A stretch of DNA of 64,000 bases from Bacteroidales bacterium (GCA_023227835.1 JALOCI010000001.1:1-64000); one strand, 5' to 3'. Positions 1-9,473 are shown, numbered from the stretch's first letter. Notes: a model not told the origin generated them from the letters alone. A program made the numbers and translations.

Positions 1-1233
1 CTGTTAAAAGAGAACCTGGATGTAGCCATTAAGTCTATCTTAAGCACAAGGTTGCGTTCCATTCTTACTATCATGATTATAGCTATAGGTATCACCTCTC
101 TTGTGGGGATACTTACGGCAACAGATTCATTAAAGGCTCTGATGAAAGAAAACTTCGGAAAGATGGGGGCAACTTCATTTGCAATACGTTCTCTCTATTC
201 CGATACTGAATCAGGTGGCAGGAAAATCCGTGTTATTAACAAAAGGAATATAACCTTCAATCAGGCGGAATATTTCCTGAAGAACTATCCTATACCCTCT
301 GCAAGTACGGTTTACGCAATGGCACTTGATAATGCCACCATAAAATACGGTTCGTCAAAGACAAATCCCACATTCTCTGTGAGAGCTGTAGATGAGAATT
401 ATATAACATATTCAGCTGCTAAAATATCAAAAGGACGAGGATTCAACACAAGGGATCTTGAGGCCGGGACGTTCTCAGCAATTGTCGGTTCCGGAACACT
501 GACCTCAATCTTCAAGGGGGTCTCTGATCCTATTGGCAAGATTATTAGTGTAGGGGCTGTAAGATATGAGGTGATAGGCGTACTTGAGAGTCAGGGAAGC
601 ACTTTTGGAGGAGGAGCCGACAATACTGTTCTGATTCCTGTCTCAAATGCAAGAAATATTTTTTTAAACGATAACTCCTACTACGTGATTGGGATTATGC
701 CTAAAGAGGGAGTAAATCAGGAAAAAGCCATTGATGTAGCAGAACAGCTTTTCAGATCTGTCCGGAGACTGAGTCCGATGGATGCATCCGATTTCCGTAT
801 AACAAGATCTGATGCAACAATGGAGGAGATTTCCAAGATTATGTCTTACGTCACTATAGCTGCTTTTGTAATAGGTTTTATAACTCTTCTCGGTGCAGCC
901 GTCGGGCTTATGAATATTATGCTTGTATCTGTCAAGGAGAGAACAAGGGAGATAGGAACACGAAAGGCTCTCGGGGCAAATTCAAAGACAATTAAGCAGC
1001 AGTTTCTTTTTGAGTCAATTGTAATAGGACAGATAGGAGGGGGGCTTGGTATTATTCTTGGCATCATTGTCGGTAACCTTACTGCAACACTTATGAAATC
1101 TCCGTTTGTGATTCCTTGGCTTTGGATGCTATGCGGAGTGCTCACATGTCTTATTGTAAGCATTATTTCCGGATACATTCCGGCTGTAAGGGCATCGAAG
1201 CTGGATCCTATTGAGGCACTCCGCTATGAGTAG
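1..1233 (+). CDS. ABC transporter permease, MacB/FtsX family (5' end outside window)
   Basis: Membrane subunit of a MacB-type ABC transporter, a family that couples cytoplasmic ATP hydrolysis to periplasmic export or lipoprotein-related work. The reading frame is open from base 1 (LLKENLDVAIKSIL...), so the true start lies upstream; the TTG at 52 is only an internal codon. Visible are an N-terminal membrane segment (around IMIIAIGITSLVGIL), a periplasmic MacB-type domain of about 230 residues, and a C-terminal FtsX domain with three hydrophobic helices and the typical RTREIGTRKALGA cytoplasmic loop. It ends with ALRYE, the usual end of this family (DPIEALRYE). The next gene converges on it 20 bp away. 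Family assignment is firm; the substrate is unknown, and the ATPase partner is expected upstream of the window. Confidence 0.9.
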   Translation: MLKENLDVAIKSILSTRLRSILTIMIIAIGITSLVGILTATDSLKALMKENFGKMGATSFAIRSLYSDTESGGRKIRVINKRNITFNQAEYFLKNYPIPSASTVYAMALDNATIKYGSSKTNPTFSVRAVDENYITYSAAKISKGRGFNTRDLEAGTFSAIVGSGTLTSIFKGVSDPIGKIISVGAVRYEVIGVLESQGSTFGGGADNTVLIPVSNARNIFLNDNSYYVIGIMPKEGVNQEKAIDVAEQLFRSVRRLSPMDASDFRITRSDATMEEISKIMSYVTIAAFVIGFITLLGAAVGLMNIMLVSVKERTREIGTRKALGANSKTIKQQFLFESIVIGQIGGGLGIILGIIVGNLTATLMKSPFVIPWLWMLCGVLTCLIVSIISGYIPAVRASKLDPIEALRYE

Positions 1234-1253
1234 GTTTTTTAATCCTGTCTGTT

Positions 1254-2036
1254 TTATCTCAGCTTGAAAATATAGGTGATTGTTCCCTCCTGAACCGCAG
1301 GGGCGGACGAGCTGATGTTGAACTTTGCCTTAAGAGCAGCTTTTTTTGCTGCAGCCCACAAAGTGTTATCCTGAACTGTTGTTCCTGTGTGTCCCGGAGT
1401 GGCACTGATGACACTGCCGTATTGATCTACGGTTATTCTTACCACTACTTTGCCGGATTTGTTCACACTGTATTCCGGTTCAGGCAATGTGCCCATAAGG
1501 GTTCTCCCTGCAAGTCTTGCTGAAGGCTCTCCCTCAATGCTTCCGGTTTTGGTGTTTCCATCTGCATGGCCTGCTTTGAGTGCATCACTGACTCTTCGGG
1601 CAACTTGCGGGGCGGCTGTGTCTTTATTGGTATTTGAGGCAGATGGAAATAGAGCCCTTCTGTCAATAGGTTTTGGTCTGGGAGCCTCATATTGTTCAAC
1701 GTCACCCTTATCACCCATTGTACTCTCTGCTCCTTTATTGGCCCCTTTACCCTTGATTGCTGATTCGGAACGCTGCACAAGACGTATCTCTTTTTTTGGA
1801 TTTGGGACTTCTGCCCGTGGCTCTTTTCCGGTTTTCACCTGAACAGGGACTGTCACCGGAGCCATTTTTTCCAGATCAACCTCAATCCCCAATTCTGCAG
1901 GAGGCGGGTACACTGCCGAAAGACCGGTATTGAAGAATATTAAGAAGCCTGCTATATGAATGCAAAAAGTCATGCCGAGACCAACCCATTTGGCTCGTAC
2001 AACATTCTGCTTACTATGATTCTGAACTCTTGACAT
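1254..2036 (-). CDS. tonB: TonB-like energy transducer
   Basis: TonB carries proton-motive energy from the ExbB/ExbD motor to outer-membrane receptors. The 260-residue protein has one N-terminal membrane helix (about residues 17-40), a long proline/lysine/alanine-rich periplasmic linker (about 60-175) and a C-terminal TonB-type domain (about 185-260) that starts at SVNKSGKVVVRITVDQYGSV and ends in TYIFKLR. It is the last gene of an exbB-exbD-tonB operon, 3 bp after exbD. The C-terminal domain is of the short type common in Bacteroidota. It could be a TolA-like protein, since ExbB/ExbD and TolQ/TolR are close homologues, but the C-terminal domain favours TonB. Confidence 0.85.
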   Translation of the reverse strand: MSRVQNHSKQNVVRAKWVGLGMTFCIHIAGFLIFFNTGLSAVYPPPAELGIEVDLEKMAPVTVPVQVKTGKEPRAEVPNPKKEIRLVQRSESAIKGKGANKGAESTMGDKGDVEQYEAPRPKPIDRRALFPSASNTNKDTAAPQVARRVSDALKAGHADGNTKTGSIEGEPSARLAGRTLMGTLPEPEYSVNKSGKVVVRITVDQYGSVISATPGHTGTTVQDNTLWAAAKKAALKAKFNISSSAPAVQEGTITYIFKLR

Positions 2037-2039
2037 CTG

Positions 2040-2453
2040 TTATTCCGGTGCCGTAGCCAAGATTATCCTGTATTGATTTCTTTTAGCAATATTCATAACA
2101 TTAACCACCTGTTCCATAGGAACCGTACGGTCAACATGAAGAGATACCGTAGGATCCTCTGTCCCTTGCAGGGCGGCCTGGACAAGAGGCTCTATCTGGC
2201 TGAAAGGTACAGGGTTCTGGTCTCCGTTTATATGATACGAAAACGTGTTGTTGTCAACATAATGTTTGATAGAGATGCTTACTTCAGGTTTTGTATTTAC
2301 CTGATTGGTGCTCTTCGGTAACAGAAGTTTGAGAGCATTAGGGTTTACCAATGTGGAGGTAATCAGAAAGAAAATAAGCAAAAGGAAGACCAGATCCGTC
2401 ATGGAAGACATACTGAAATTCATCTCAACCCTTGCTCTGCGTTTGATTGCCAT
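2040..2453 (-). CDS. exbD: ExbD/TolR biopolymer transport protein
   Basis: Part of the inner-membrane ExbB-ExbD proton channel that powers TonB. 137 residues: a short basic cytoplasmic N-terminus (MAIKRRARVEMNFSMSSMTD), one membrane helix (LVFLLLIFFLITSTLV) preceded by the conserved Asp of the TDLVF motif that is thought to carry protons, and a periplasmic domain ending in VVNVMNIAKRNQYRIILAT. It lies 6 bp after exbB and 3 bp before tonB, so the three are surely co-transcribed and co-assembled. Confidence 0.93.
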   Translation of the reverse strand: MAIKRRARVEMNFSMSSMTDLVFLLLIFFLITSTLVNPNALKLLLPKSTNQVNTKPEVSISIKHYVDNNTFSYHINGDQNPVPFSQIEPLVQAALQGTEDPTVSLHVDRTVPMEQVVNVMNIAKRNQYRIILATAPE

Positions 2454-2459
2454 AATTGG

Positions 2460-3164
2460 TTATTTATTTGCTGGTTCGTGGAGAAGATCCATAAATTCAA
2501 TTGTATATGACTCCATTTTATATACAATCTTATCAATTCTTGCGACGAGATAGTTATATCCGAAGTATGCCATGATACCTACAACAAGACCGGCTACGGT
2601 AGTAACCATTGCGGTATAGATACCTCCCGAAAGCAGCGTTATGTCAACATTGCTGCCTGCCTGTGACATATTGTAAAATGCCTGAATCATACCTATTACA
2701 GTTCCCAGGAATCCTATCATCGGAGCACCTCCGGCAATTGTTGCAAGAAACGGAAGACCACTTTCGAGTCTTGAAACTTCAAGATTTCCGGTATTTTCAA
2801 CAGCAGTCTGAATATCTGTAAGAGGGCGTCCTATACGCTCAATCCCTTTCTCGATAAGTCTCGCTATAGGAGTGTCGCTAGACTGGCAAAGATTGACCGC
2901 AGCTTTGATTTTGCCTTCGTGAACATAATCATGAATATTACGCATGAAGTTCTCGTCTATCTGAGAGGCTTTGCGGATAGCCCACCACCTTTCTCCGAAA
3001 AGATATACTGCTAAAATTGATAGCAGGAACAACGGAATCATCAGCCAACCGCCTTTGAAGGCCATCTCAATCAATGAAAAAGATACTTTTTCTACTGCCG
3101 GAGCTGCCTGAGCAGCTGCATCGGCTGTCCCTTCAGGGAGTGCTGCAAGAATTTGGAAGATCAT
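2460..3164 (-). CDS. exbB: ExbB/MotA/TolQ proton channel protein
   Basis: Inner-membrane scaffold of the TonB motor. 234 residues: an N-terminal helix (MIPLFLLSILAVYLFGERW), a cytoplasmic domain, and two C-terminal helices with the family pattern IAGGAPMIGFLGTVIGMIQAF and IYTAMVTTVAGLVVGIMAYFGYN. It is the first gene of the exbB-exbD-tonB operon. A TAnnTTTG-type -7 box is read on the minus strand at 3195-3202, about 30 bp upstream of the start, but I see no convincing -33 box at the right distance. Whether it serves TonB or a Tol-like process cannot be told from the sequence. Confidence 0.93.
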   Translation of the reverse strand: MIFQILAALPEGTADAAAQAAPAVEKVSFSLIEMAFKGGWLMIPLFLLSILAVYLFGERWWAIRKASQIDENFMRNIHDYVHEGKIKAAVNLCQSSDTPIARLIEKGIERIGRPLTDIQTAVENTGNLEVSRLESGLPFLATIAGGAPMIGFLGTVIGMIQAFYNMSQAGSNVDITLLSGGIYTAMVTTVAGLVVGIMAYFGYNYLVARIDKIVYKMESYTIEFMDLLHEPANK

Positions 3165-3261
3165 ATACTTTATAGTGTTATTTCAATAATTTCACAAAAA
3201 TAGGAAAATAAACCCAATCGGGACTTTGAAGTGCTGCATATTTTATGCCATCAGAGATCCA

Positions 3262-4086
3262 TTATAGCGACTTTACCTCCTCGATAATCTTCCTTTGACG
3301 GTTCATCTCCATTCCTATTTCAGTCAGAACATCCGGATTATCTGCAATCTGGTTGCAAAGAACAATACCATTGTCCATTAGTTTAACCTTTTCGGCTCTG
3401 TTAAGCCTGGTAAGAGCTGTTACAGGAAAAATTTTCTCACTGTCGATTATCTCTTTCAACCCTTTATTTACAGGAAAATCCCAGCTTATAAGGATTAATC
3501 CGCTACACTCCCCGAATGCCGTGGCATCAGAAGTGAATCTTGTATTTGTAACAACACCACCGGAAAAAGTGTAGCCTTCAAATTCAGGCATGCTTTCCCT
3601 CTTGCTGATTATGTCATTCACTCTGGATCTTATGTACAGAGGAACCTGTACATTGGCATTCTTGCCTGTAGTCTGGTAGTACTTACACTCAATAAATATC
3701 TGGTGTTTGTTTTTTGTGGCTATGACATCAACCTCATGGGTTACGCAAACACCGTCAACAACCACTCCAACCTCAACATCATAACCTCTAAGCCGGAATA
3801 ACTCACCTACGAGGTGTTCAAAAGGGTGGCCGGTAGGTCCGAGCTCCATCATGGCCTTTTTGAGCCGGTAACGCGCTGCATGCCCCAACTTGTTTTTGCG
3901 AAGCATCCCGAAAGCCTTCTCATAGATTAACTTACTTGGAACACCTTCGTATACCCATCCATTGATCTCTTCAATAATAGAGTCAACAATCTCTTCTGAA
4001 GCCCCTGAACGAAGCAGTGACCTTCTCAATTTTTCCGGTGAGAACTCTTCCAGTTCGCCCGATGATTTTTTTATTATTAGTGGCAC
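3262..4086 (-). CDS. ATP-cone domain fused to Mrr-like restriction endonuclease domain
   Basis: 274 residues. Residues 1-85 form an ATP-cone, the nucleotide-sensing domain known from ribonucleotide reductases and NrdR (KKSSGELEEFSPEKLRRSL pattern). Residues about 90-200 look like an Mrr-type nuclease core, with HEVDVIA followed by FIECKYY, matching the D...ExK metal-binding arrangement. The predicted role is a nucleotide-regulated DNA nuclease; the biological target is unknown, and no methyltransferase is nearby. The start is GTG at 4086, inside a 30-bp inverted repeat arm (4071-4100), so the repeat supplies the first codons. The only ATG starts are internal. Fusions of this kind occur in Bacteroidota; the function is inferred from domains only. 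Confidence 0.75.
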   Translation of the reverse strand: MPLIIKKSSGELEEFSPEKLRRSLLRSGASEEIVDSIIEEINGWVYEGVPSKLIYEKAFGMLRKNKLGHAARYRLKKAMMELGPTGHPFEHLVGELFRLRGYDVEVGVVVDGVCVTHEVDVIATKNKHQIFIECKYYQTTGKNANVQVPLYIRSRVNDIISKRESMPEFEGYTFSGGVVTNTRFTSDATAFGECSGLILISWDFPVNKGLKEIIDSEKIFPVTALTRLNRAEKVKLMDNGIVLCNQIADNPDVLTEIGMEMNRQRKIIEEVKSL

Positions 4087-4221
4087 TGATTTTTCTATTT
4101 ATATATTAATAATTAGTTGTAAGTATCTGAATATTAAGGCCTGTAAGTTTCTGAATATTAGGTTTGAAAAGTAAACACTTAAATTTCTGTTAAATAGAAA
4201 AATCAGTGCCACTAATAATAA
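4071..4221. repeat. 30-bp perfect inverted repeat bounding an intergenic segment
   Basis: The arms are 4071-4100 and 4192-4221, 30 of 30 bases complementary, separated by 91 bp. Each arm contains the core GTGGCACTGATTTTTC or its complement. One arm provides the GTG start of the nuclease gene, the other provides the last codons and stop of the GH97 gene. The spacer holds two imperfect direct repeats of about 21 bp (4118-4139 and 4142-4162, core TCTGAATATTA) and a plus-strand TAGGTTTG box (4159-4166) that points away from the nuclease gene. The layout resembles an invertible promoter or a MITE-like element. No recombinase or transposase gene is in the window. Confidence 0.8.
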
Positions 4222-6385
4222 GCGCAAAGCCGCCTCCGGATGCCATACGTATTTTCAGTTTGGTATTCCTGTTGACAATCAGCTTCTCCACGGCATAATC
4301 TGCACCTTGCTTCTCTGCATTAATGCCATCCTTGAAAAGAGTCGCTTTATAAGTTTTACCATCCTCAAGGAAGGAGAGGTCAAGGGTTATGTCGCGGGCG
4401 TTCCAGTTCGTAAGCCCGCCAACGCTCCATATTGTCTGTGTCTTGTCTGAAGGAGAAATTCTGACATAATTTTGCGGGTCACCGGCCGGTGTACCGGTTG
4501 CATATCCTGAAGCATTGCTCTTTATCGGTGCGACTTCATGACGTCGGGCTGTGACAATAAATTGGGCAAGCTCTCCGTCGAGAATGCGGGTTTCATCATA
4601 AACCATCGGAACAGAGGCGATAAACTCTGTGCACTCTTTGTTCTGCTCATACAATGTAGGAGAGTCGCAAAGCATAGTGAAAGGAGAGTCAAAAACAATG
4701 TATGTCGCAAGCTGATGGCAACGTGTGCCCTGGCTCATAGGGTTGCTGTATATCGGGGCAAAATCCTTTTTTGTTGCATTTCTCATAGCGCCGGGAGTGT
4801 AGTCGACAGGCCCTGCCATCATCCGGATAAAGGGCATTGTAACGTCATATTCCGGCATTACTTTCTCTGTTGTCCATTTCAACTCCTCAAGTCCGAAGAC
4901 ACCCTCAAAATTGACAACGTTGGGGAAAGTCCTGTTGATTCCCGTAGGTTTATAAAAACCATGGAAGTCCAACATGAGCTTGTGGCGGGCAGCAGCCCCG
5001 GCAACTCTGTATACCATATCCACTGCCATCTGGTCGTCTCTGTCCAGAAAATCCACCTTAAAGCCTTTTATTCCAAGCTCGGAGTAATACTTGCATGCCT
5101 TTTCCAGCTGATCGTCCAGCACTTTCAGTACAGACCAGAGAACAATTCCTACATTTTTACCTTTACCGTACTCAACCAACTCTTTCAGGTCAAGTTCAGG
5201 AATTACTGATAATAAATCACCCTTTGCCGGATTGTACCAGCCTTCGTCGAGTACCACATATTCAATGCCGTAGCGGGATGCAAAGTCTATAAAATACTTA
5301 TAGGTTTCCTGGTTGATGCCGGCCTTGAACCCTACATTGAATAGTCCCCAGTCATTCCACCAATCCCATGCAACCTTGCCTGGTTTTACCCAGGAGCAGT
5401 CTCCTATTCTGTTGGGAGAAGCAAGAGCATAAACCAGATTGTTGACAGGAAGCTGAGTGTCTTTCTCCGTAATTGCAAGCACCCTCCACGGAAAGCTGCG
5501 ACTCCCTTTGACTTTCGCGATTATATCGCTTCTTCCGGAAACAACTTCCTGAAGGCGTTTCCCGTTACGTTCCAATCCGGAAGGAACAGGAGCAAAGACA
5601 CCTTTGAGTGAATATTTGCAGGACACTTGCCCTGAAACTGTATTTGTGTTATTCATGTTTGAACTGTTTACCTCTGAGGTTTCCGTTACCCGGTTTGCAT
5701 TATCCGGGCGATTCACCTGTAAAAACATTCCCGGATAGGATTCCAGATCAGATTCAGTTATTGTGACTTTTCTACCTCCGCCAAGATCAACTGTAGCCGG
5801 CAAGAAAGCAAGACGTGTATCTGCTTCTGAAAAAGGTTTCACCGAGTAGAAATTTTGAAAGGACATAACGTACTGTTCTTTTTTGCCCTTAGAGTGAGCA
5901 AGATATGTGATGTAATCCTTGTCAAAATTAAATTCGGCAGATTCTGCGGTTACCTCTATAGTGTGGTCAGTGTCAGAGTGAAAGCGATATGCAACCCCGT
6001 CGTTATACACTCTGAAGGTTACACCGTAATTTCCCTTAAACTTCAAATCGACTTCCTGAAAGTTGTCGCAGAATTTACTGAATCTGTAAAACTTGGCATT
6101 CACAATTTCATTTACAACCTGCACCTTCTTTGATGCCAATTTCGGATACTTTCCGAACTCTGTGCCGTCTGTTAGTTTCATACCAATATATGACCTCTCC
6201 AGAACAGAGACTCCATCTTGTTTAACGGAGAAACTCAGGAGTGAATCAATGTAAATGCTGGTAACGATTTTTCCATCAGGAGATTTGACAGAGATGACAT
6301 CATTTTTCTCCTTGGCGTTTAGAGAAATGGTGATAGTAAGGAAAAATAATATGATTTTAGTGGTACTGATTTTTCTATTTTTCAT
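4190..6385 (-). CDS. Glycoside hydrolase family 97 protein
   Basis: Secreted glycosidase of the SusB family, acting on alpha-glucosides or alpha-galactosides in the periplasm. 731 residues: signal peptide (about 1-24, ending LNA), N-terminal beta-sandwich (about 30-300), catalytic TIM barrel (about 310-600, with VAWDWWNDWG, YVVLDEGWY and GIKGFKVDFLDRDDQ) and a C-terminal beta domain. GH97 has inverting (SusB-like) and retaining members; the Asp in KVDF is where I expect the nucleophile of the retaining type, so an alpha-galactosidase-like enzyme is plausible, not proven. No SusC/SusD pair is adjacent. Both gene ends coincide with copies of the AGAAAAATCAGTGCCAC-type motif: the first codons read KNRKISTT and the last read ISGTDFSI. 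Confidence 0.9.
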   Translation of the reverse strand: MKNRKISTTKIILFFLTITISLNAKEKNDVISVKSPDGKIVTSIYIDSLLSFSVKQDGVSVLERSYIGMKLTDGTEFGKYPKLASKKVQVVNEIVNAKFYRFSKFCDNFQEVDLKFKGNYGVTFRVYNDGVAYRFHSDTDHTIEVTAESAEFNFDKDYITYLAHSKGKKEQYVMSFQNFYSVKPFSEADTRLAFLPATVDLGGGRKVTITESDLESYPGMFLQVNRPDNANRVTETSEVNSSNMNNTNTVSGQVSCKYSLKGVFAPVPSGLERNGKRLQEVVSGRSDIIAKVKGSRSFPWRVLAITEKDTQLPVNNLVYALASPNRIGDCSWVKPGKVAWDWWNDWGLFNVGFKAGINQETYKYFIDFASRYGIEYVVLDEGWYNPAKGDLLSVIPELDLKELVEYGKGKNVGIVLWSVLKVLDDQLEKACKYYSELGIKGFKVDFLDRDDQMAVDMVYRVAGAAARHKLMLDFHGFYKPTGINRTFPNVVNFEGVFGLEELKWTTEKVMPEYDVTMPFIRMMAGPVDYTPGAMRNATKKDFAPIYSNPMSQGTRCHQLATYIVFDSPFTMLCDSPTLYEQNKECTEFIASVPMVYDETRILDGELAQFIVTARRHEVAPIKSNASGYATGTPAGDPQNYVRISPSDKTQTIWSVGGLTNWNARDITLDLSFLEDGKTYKATLFKDGINAEKQGADYAVEKLIVNRNTKLKIRMASGGGFALIISGTDFSI

Positions 6386-6470
6386 ATAATGTGCAAGTTG
6401 AATAATTGTCTAGAGTTCTATGCAAAATTGAAAGTACAATAAATTAGATAAATAGAAAAATCAGTGCCAC
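6358..6470. repeat. Second inverted-repeat pair of the same family
   Basis: The arms are about 6360-6380 and 6450-6470, complementary at 20 of 21 positions (GTAC against GTGC in the core), separated by 69 bp. They carry the same core as the 4071-4221 pair. The left arm overlaps the first codons of the GH97 gene and the right arm overlaps the stop codon of the M16 peptidase gene. The segment between them must hold any GH97 promoter; I see only a one-mismatch TAnnTTTG box there on the minus strand. Confidence 0.75.
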
Positions 6471-9367
6471 AAATTTTTCTTTATCTTTACTATACGACCA
6501 TAAGTGGCAAGCTTTTTCATGTCAATTTTTTTGGAACTGCCGACTACCAAATAGGTCACTTTGTTATCTTTTACATTTTTATTGTAAAATTCCACAATCT
6601 GATCGATTCCCATATTTTTTACTGCATCTACAAGATCTTTATTCGGATCGGACTCATATCCGCTCTTGCGTAGAGAGGCAATATCGGATGAACGGTAACG
6701 GATAGGAGGGTACTGATTGGTGGCTTCATTTATAACATCCTGGCGAGCAGTCTCAACCCGTTCTCTCTTTACCGGCATAAATCTTATCAGAGAATCCAGC
6801 ACTCCGACAGCCTCCACTGTTTTGTCGCACTGTGTGGATAGAGATGCTACAAACTGTCCCTGTTTATCCCTGTGACAAAATGCAGGTATTGAATATTTTG
6901 CTCCGGCTCTGTATGCAAGAGAACGGAACTCTCTGATTTGTTGAAAGACCATCGAACTCGCAGAACCTCCGAAATAGTTGTTGAACAGGGCGCCGGCGTA
7001 GCGCGAAGCCTTGTCCGAAGTTATACCTCCCGGCGCATACCCGTATATGATACTTTGAGATGCCTTCGGCACTTCAACAAAATAGACAACGGATCCATCG
7101 ACCGTTTTAGGTTGCCTGTAAACAGGGGTCTCAGATGCAACGGTTATTTTGTCAAGGGCAATTGTCTCTTTTATTCTTGATGCGACAACATCTGAAGGGA
7201 GATTTCCGCAATAGTGAATATTACACTCTACATTCATTATCGATTTGAATTCATCAATAAGCTGTTCTCCTTTAAGAGCCTTTGTCTCTGCATAAGATAG
7301 CCTGTTTATATAACTTGATTTATCGCCGTAGCGGACATACTCGAGCAGAGCAGAAGCAATGTCATCGGGAGACTCCTTTTCTGTTTTATCCGCCACTTTT
7401 TTTGCCTCTACAATTTGCTTCATCTTTTTTTGATCTGCTTTAACACCTCTTGTAAACTCTCTGACCAGATTCAAAGTGGCATTGAAATTCTTGTCAAATC
7501 CTGTTACCTCCATGACAAACTTATCATTTTCAGCATTGAATTTTATCGTTCCTCCAATATCCTGGAGCCTGCCCTTAAACTGATCGAATGTCAGGGAATC
7601 TGTACCCAGAAGAGAGAGGTAAGACGCTAACGGTGAGAGAAGCTTCGATTCAAGTGTTCCTTTACCAAACTCAAAATCAAGAGAAAAAATGTCATTTATG
7701 GGATTTCCGGTAACGTATAAAGTCGCCAACGGAGCCAACTTCAAAGTTTTGACATCATTTGCAAAATCGAGAAAACGCGGATGTGATTCCATTACAGGGG
7801 TCGATGCAAGTTCTGTTGCATATTTTGATTTAGCTTCACCATTCTTTGGAATAATCGGGGCAAAACCCGGTTTCTGGAGATTGTCCTTAGGATAGTTCCC
7901 TGTCTTTTTAGTCAGTGCAAGAAAGTTATCATTGAAATACTTGTTTGCAACAACCATGATATCTTCTTTTGTCAGAGATTCAATCTGTCGGATTTCGTCA
8001 AGGTAATCCTGCCAGCTTTTTCCTTGAGAAAACACTACCAGCATCTCTTGAGAGCGTGAATCTATATCTTCAAGTTTAAGTTTATAATTACGTTCAAGTT
8101 CCAACTTAAGACTGCTGAACAATTCATCTGAGAAATCTCCCCGCTTTACCCTCTCAACTTCATTCATAACCATTTTCTCTGCCTTTTCTAGCGAATGAAA
8201 GAACAGCTTAGGCAAAATTGCAACAGCAACCAGACCGGCATCATTGAAACTCTGAGATAAAGCTCCGCTGGCCATTAGTTTCCCTTCAACCATAAGTTTG
8301 TCAAGATAGCCAGTACTGTTTTCATTATTCAAAATCCTGGTTGCAATAGTTAGAGCTGCCTCATCCTTATGATTGGCAGGTATGCCTCTCCAGGCAATAA
8401 CTCTGGCTTTGACCACAGGAAGTGGTATTTTTATGTCAGTTTTCTCACGACCATTAAATGCTGCAGGCTCGGCTACACGCTTTACAGGAGCCTCGCCCGC
8501 ACGCACTCTCCCGAAAGTGCTCTCAAGCACATTAATTACTTCATCGCTATTGAAATCACCGCTTATTATCAAGCCCATATTTCCGGCAACATAATAATCC
8601 TGGAAAAATTTTCTCATTTCAGAAAGTCTCGGATTTTTTAGATTTTCAGTACTTCCAACAATCGGGTATGCGTACGGATGAGGAGCAAAGAATCTTTCCA
8701 ACAACTTTTCAAGGGCTGTATTGCCAAATGAGTCGCTGTACATATTTTTCTCCTCGTATACAGTTTCAAGTTCACTCTGGAAAAGACGGAACACAGGGTT
8801 CAACAATCTTTCACTGTTTATTTCTGCCCACTGTCTGAAGTATTGAGGAGAAAATTCATTGAAATAGACAGTCATGTCGTATGATGTTCCTGCATTTAGG
8901 CCACTTCCGCCATACTTTGAGATAAGACGGTCGTACTCATTTGGAATGGCAAAGTCTGATGCTTTAATGCTAAGATTATTTATCTCTTTTTGAATCGTTT
9001 TTCTTTTTGTTTCGTCAGAAGTGGTTGCCAACTCATCATATTTCAATGCAATTGAATCGAGCAAAATCTTTTCTGAAGCATAGTCGATTGTCCCTATTTT
9101 GTCAGTGCCCTTGAACATCATGTGTTCAAAATAGTGCGCTATACCTGTGTTAGGGCAGTCCTTAGCTCCGGCTTTCACAACAACCGCCCCGAAAACCTTA
9201 GGTTGGGAGTGATCCTCATTCATCCACACGGTAAGGCCGTTTTTTAATTTTAACTCCTTAACCTCCAGCGGGTCTGAAGTATATATCTGTGCCTTAACGG
9301 CTTCGGATTGTGCATTCAACCCTATGCACAATATGGAGCACAAAAAAAACAAAACAATTCTTTTCAT
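6461..9367 (-). CDS. M16 family zinc metallopeptidase, two-domain
   Basis: 968 residues with an N-terminal signal peptide (LFFLCSILCIGLNAQ), so periplasmic or outer-membrane associated. The first M16 domain has the inverted zinc motif HYFEH (residues 78-82) and a downstream Glu (TVYEEKNMY); the second half (about 520-968) is a non-catalytic M16-like domain with TKALKGEQLIDEF and RSLAYRAG patterns. Such pitrilysin/insulinase-type enzymes form clam-shell chambers and cut short peptides. It is the usual Bacteroidota length for fused M16 proteins. The last codons (NLWH, stop) lie in one of the recurrent motif copies at 6450-6470. The substrate is unknown. Confidence 0.92.
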   Translation of the reverse strand: MKRIVLFFLCSILCIGLNAQSEAVKAQIYTSDPLEVKELKLKNGLTVWMNEDHSQPKVFGAVVVKAGAKDCPNTGIAHYFEHMMFKGTDKIGTIDYASEKILLDSIALKYDELATTSDETKRKTIQKEINNLSIKASDFAIPNEYDRLISKYGGSGLNAGTSYDMTVYFNEFSPQYFRQWAEINSERLLNPVFRLFQSELETVYEEKNMYSDSFGNTALEKLLERFFAPHPYAYPIVGSTENLKNPRLSEMRKFFQDYYVAGNMGLIISGDFNSDEVINVLESTFGRVRAGEAPVKRVAEPAAFNGREKTDIKIPLPVVKARVIAWRGIPANHKDEAALTIATRILNNENSTGYLDKLMVEGKLMASGALSQSFNDAGLVAVAILPKLFFHSLEKAEKMVMNEVERVKRGDFSDELFSSLKLELERNYKLKLEDIDSRSQEMLVVFSQGKSWQDYLDEIRQIESLTKEDIMVVANKYFNDNFLALTKKTGNYPKDNLQKPGFAPIIPKNGEAKSKYATELASTPVMESHPRFLDFANDVKTLKLAPLATLYVTGNPINDIFSLDFEFGKGTLESKLLSPLASYLSLLGTDSLTFDQFKGRLQDIGGTIKFNAENDKFVMEVTGFDKNFNATLNLVREFTRGVKADQKKMKQIVEAKKVADKTEKESPDDIASALLEYVRYGDKSSYINRLSYAETKALKGEQLIDEFKSIMNVECNIHYCGNLPSDVVASRIKETIALDKITVASETPVYRQPKTVDGSVVYFVEVPKASQSIIYGYAPGGITSDKASRYAGALFNNYFGGSASSMVFQQIREFRSLAYRAGAKYSIPAFCHRDKQGQFVASLSTQCDKTVEAVGVLDSLIRFMPVKRERVETARQDVINEATNQYPPIRYRSSDIASLRKSGYESDPNKDLVDAVKNMGIDQIVEFYNKNVKDNKVTYLVVGSSKKIDMKKLATYGRIVKIKKNLWH

Positions 9368-9473
9368 TTTATTAGTTGTTAATTATTTATCGTCAAAAAA
9401 TCAGACAAACTTGCAGTTATATTTATTAACTTTTAGCCTATTTTTTAATATGTCATTCTTATAACTTTTTCAA

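Noticed and set aside
1391..1404. Another copy of the gene-end motif (AGTGGCACTGATG)
   Set aside because: It is inside the tonB coding region, matches only 12-13 bases and is not at a gene end; probably chance.
4538..5209. 223-codon frame antisense to the GH97 gene
   Set aside because: Shadow frame of a well-supported gene, with no recognisable motif or start signal.
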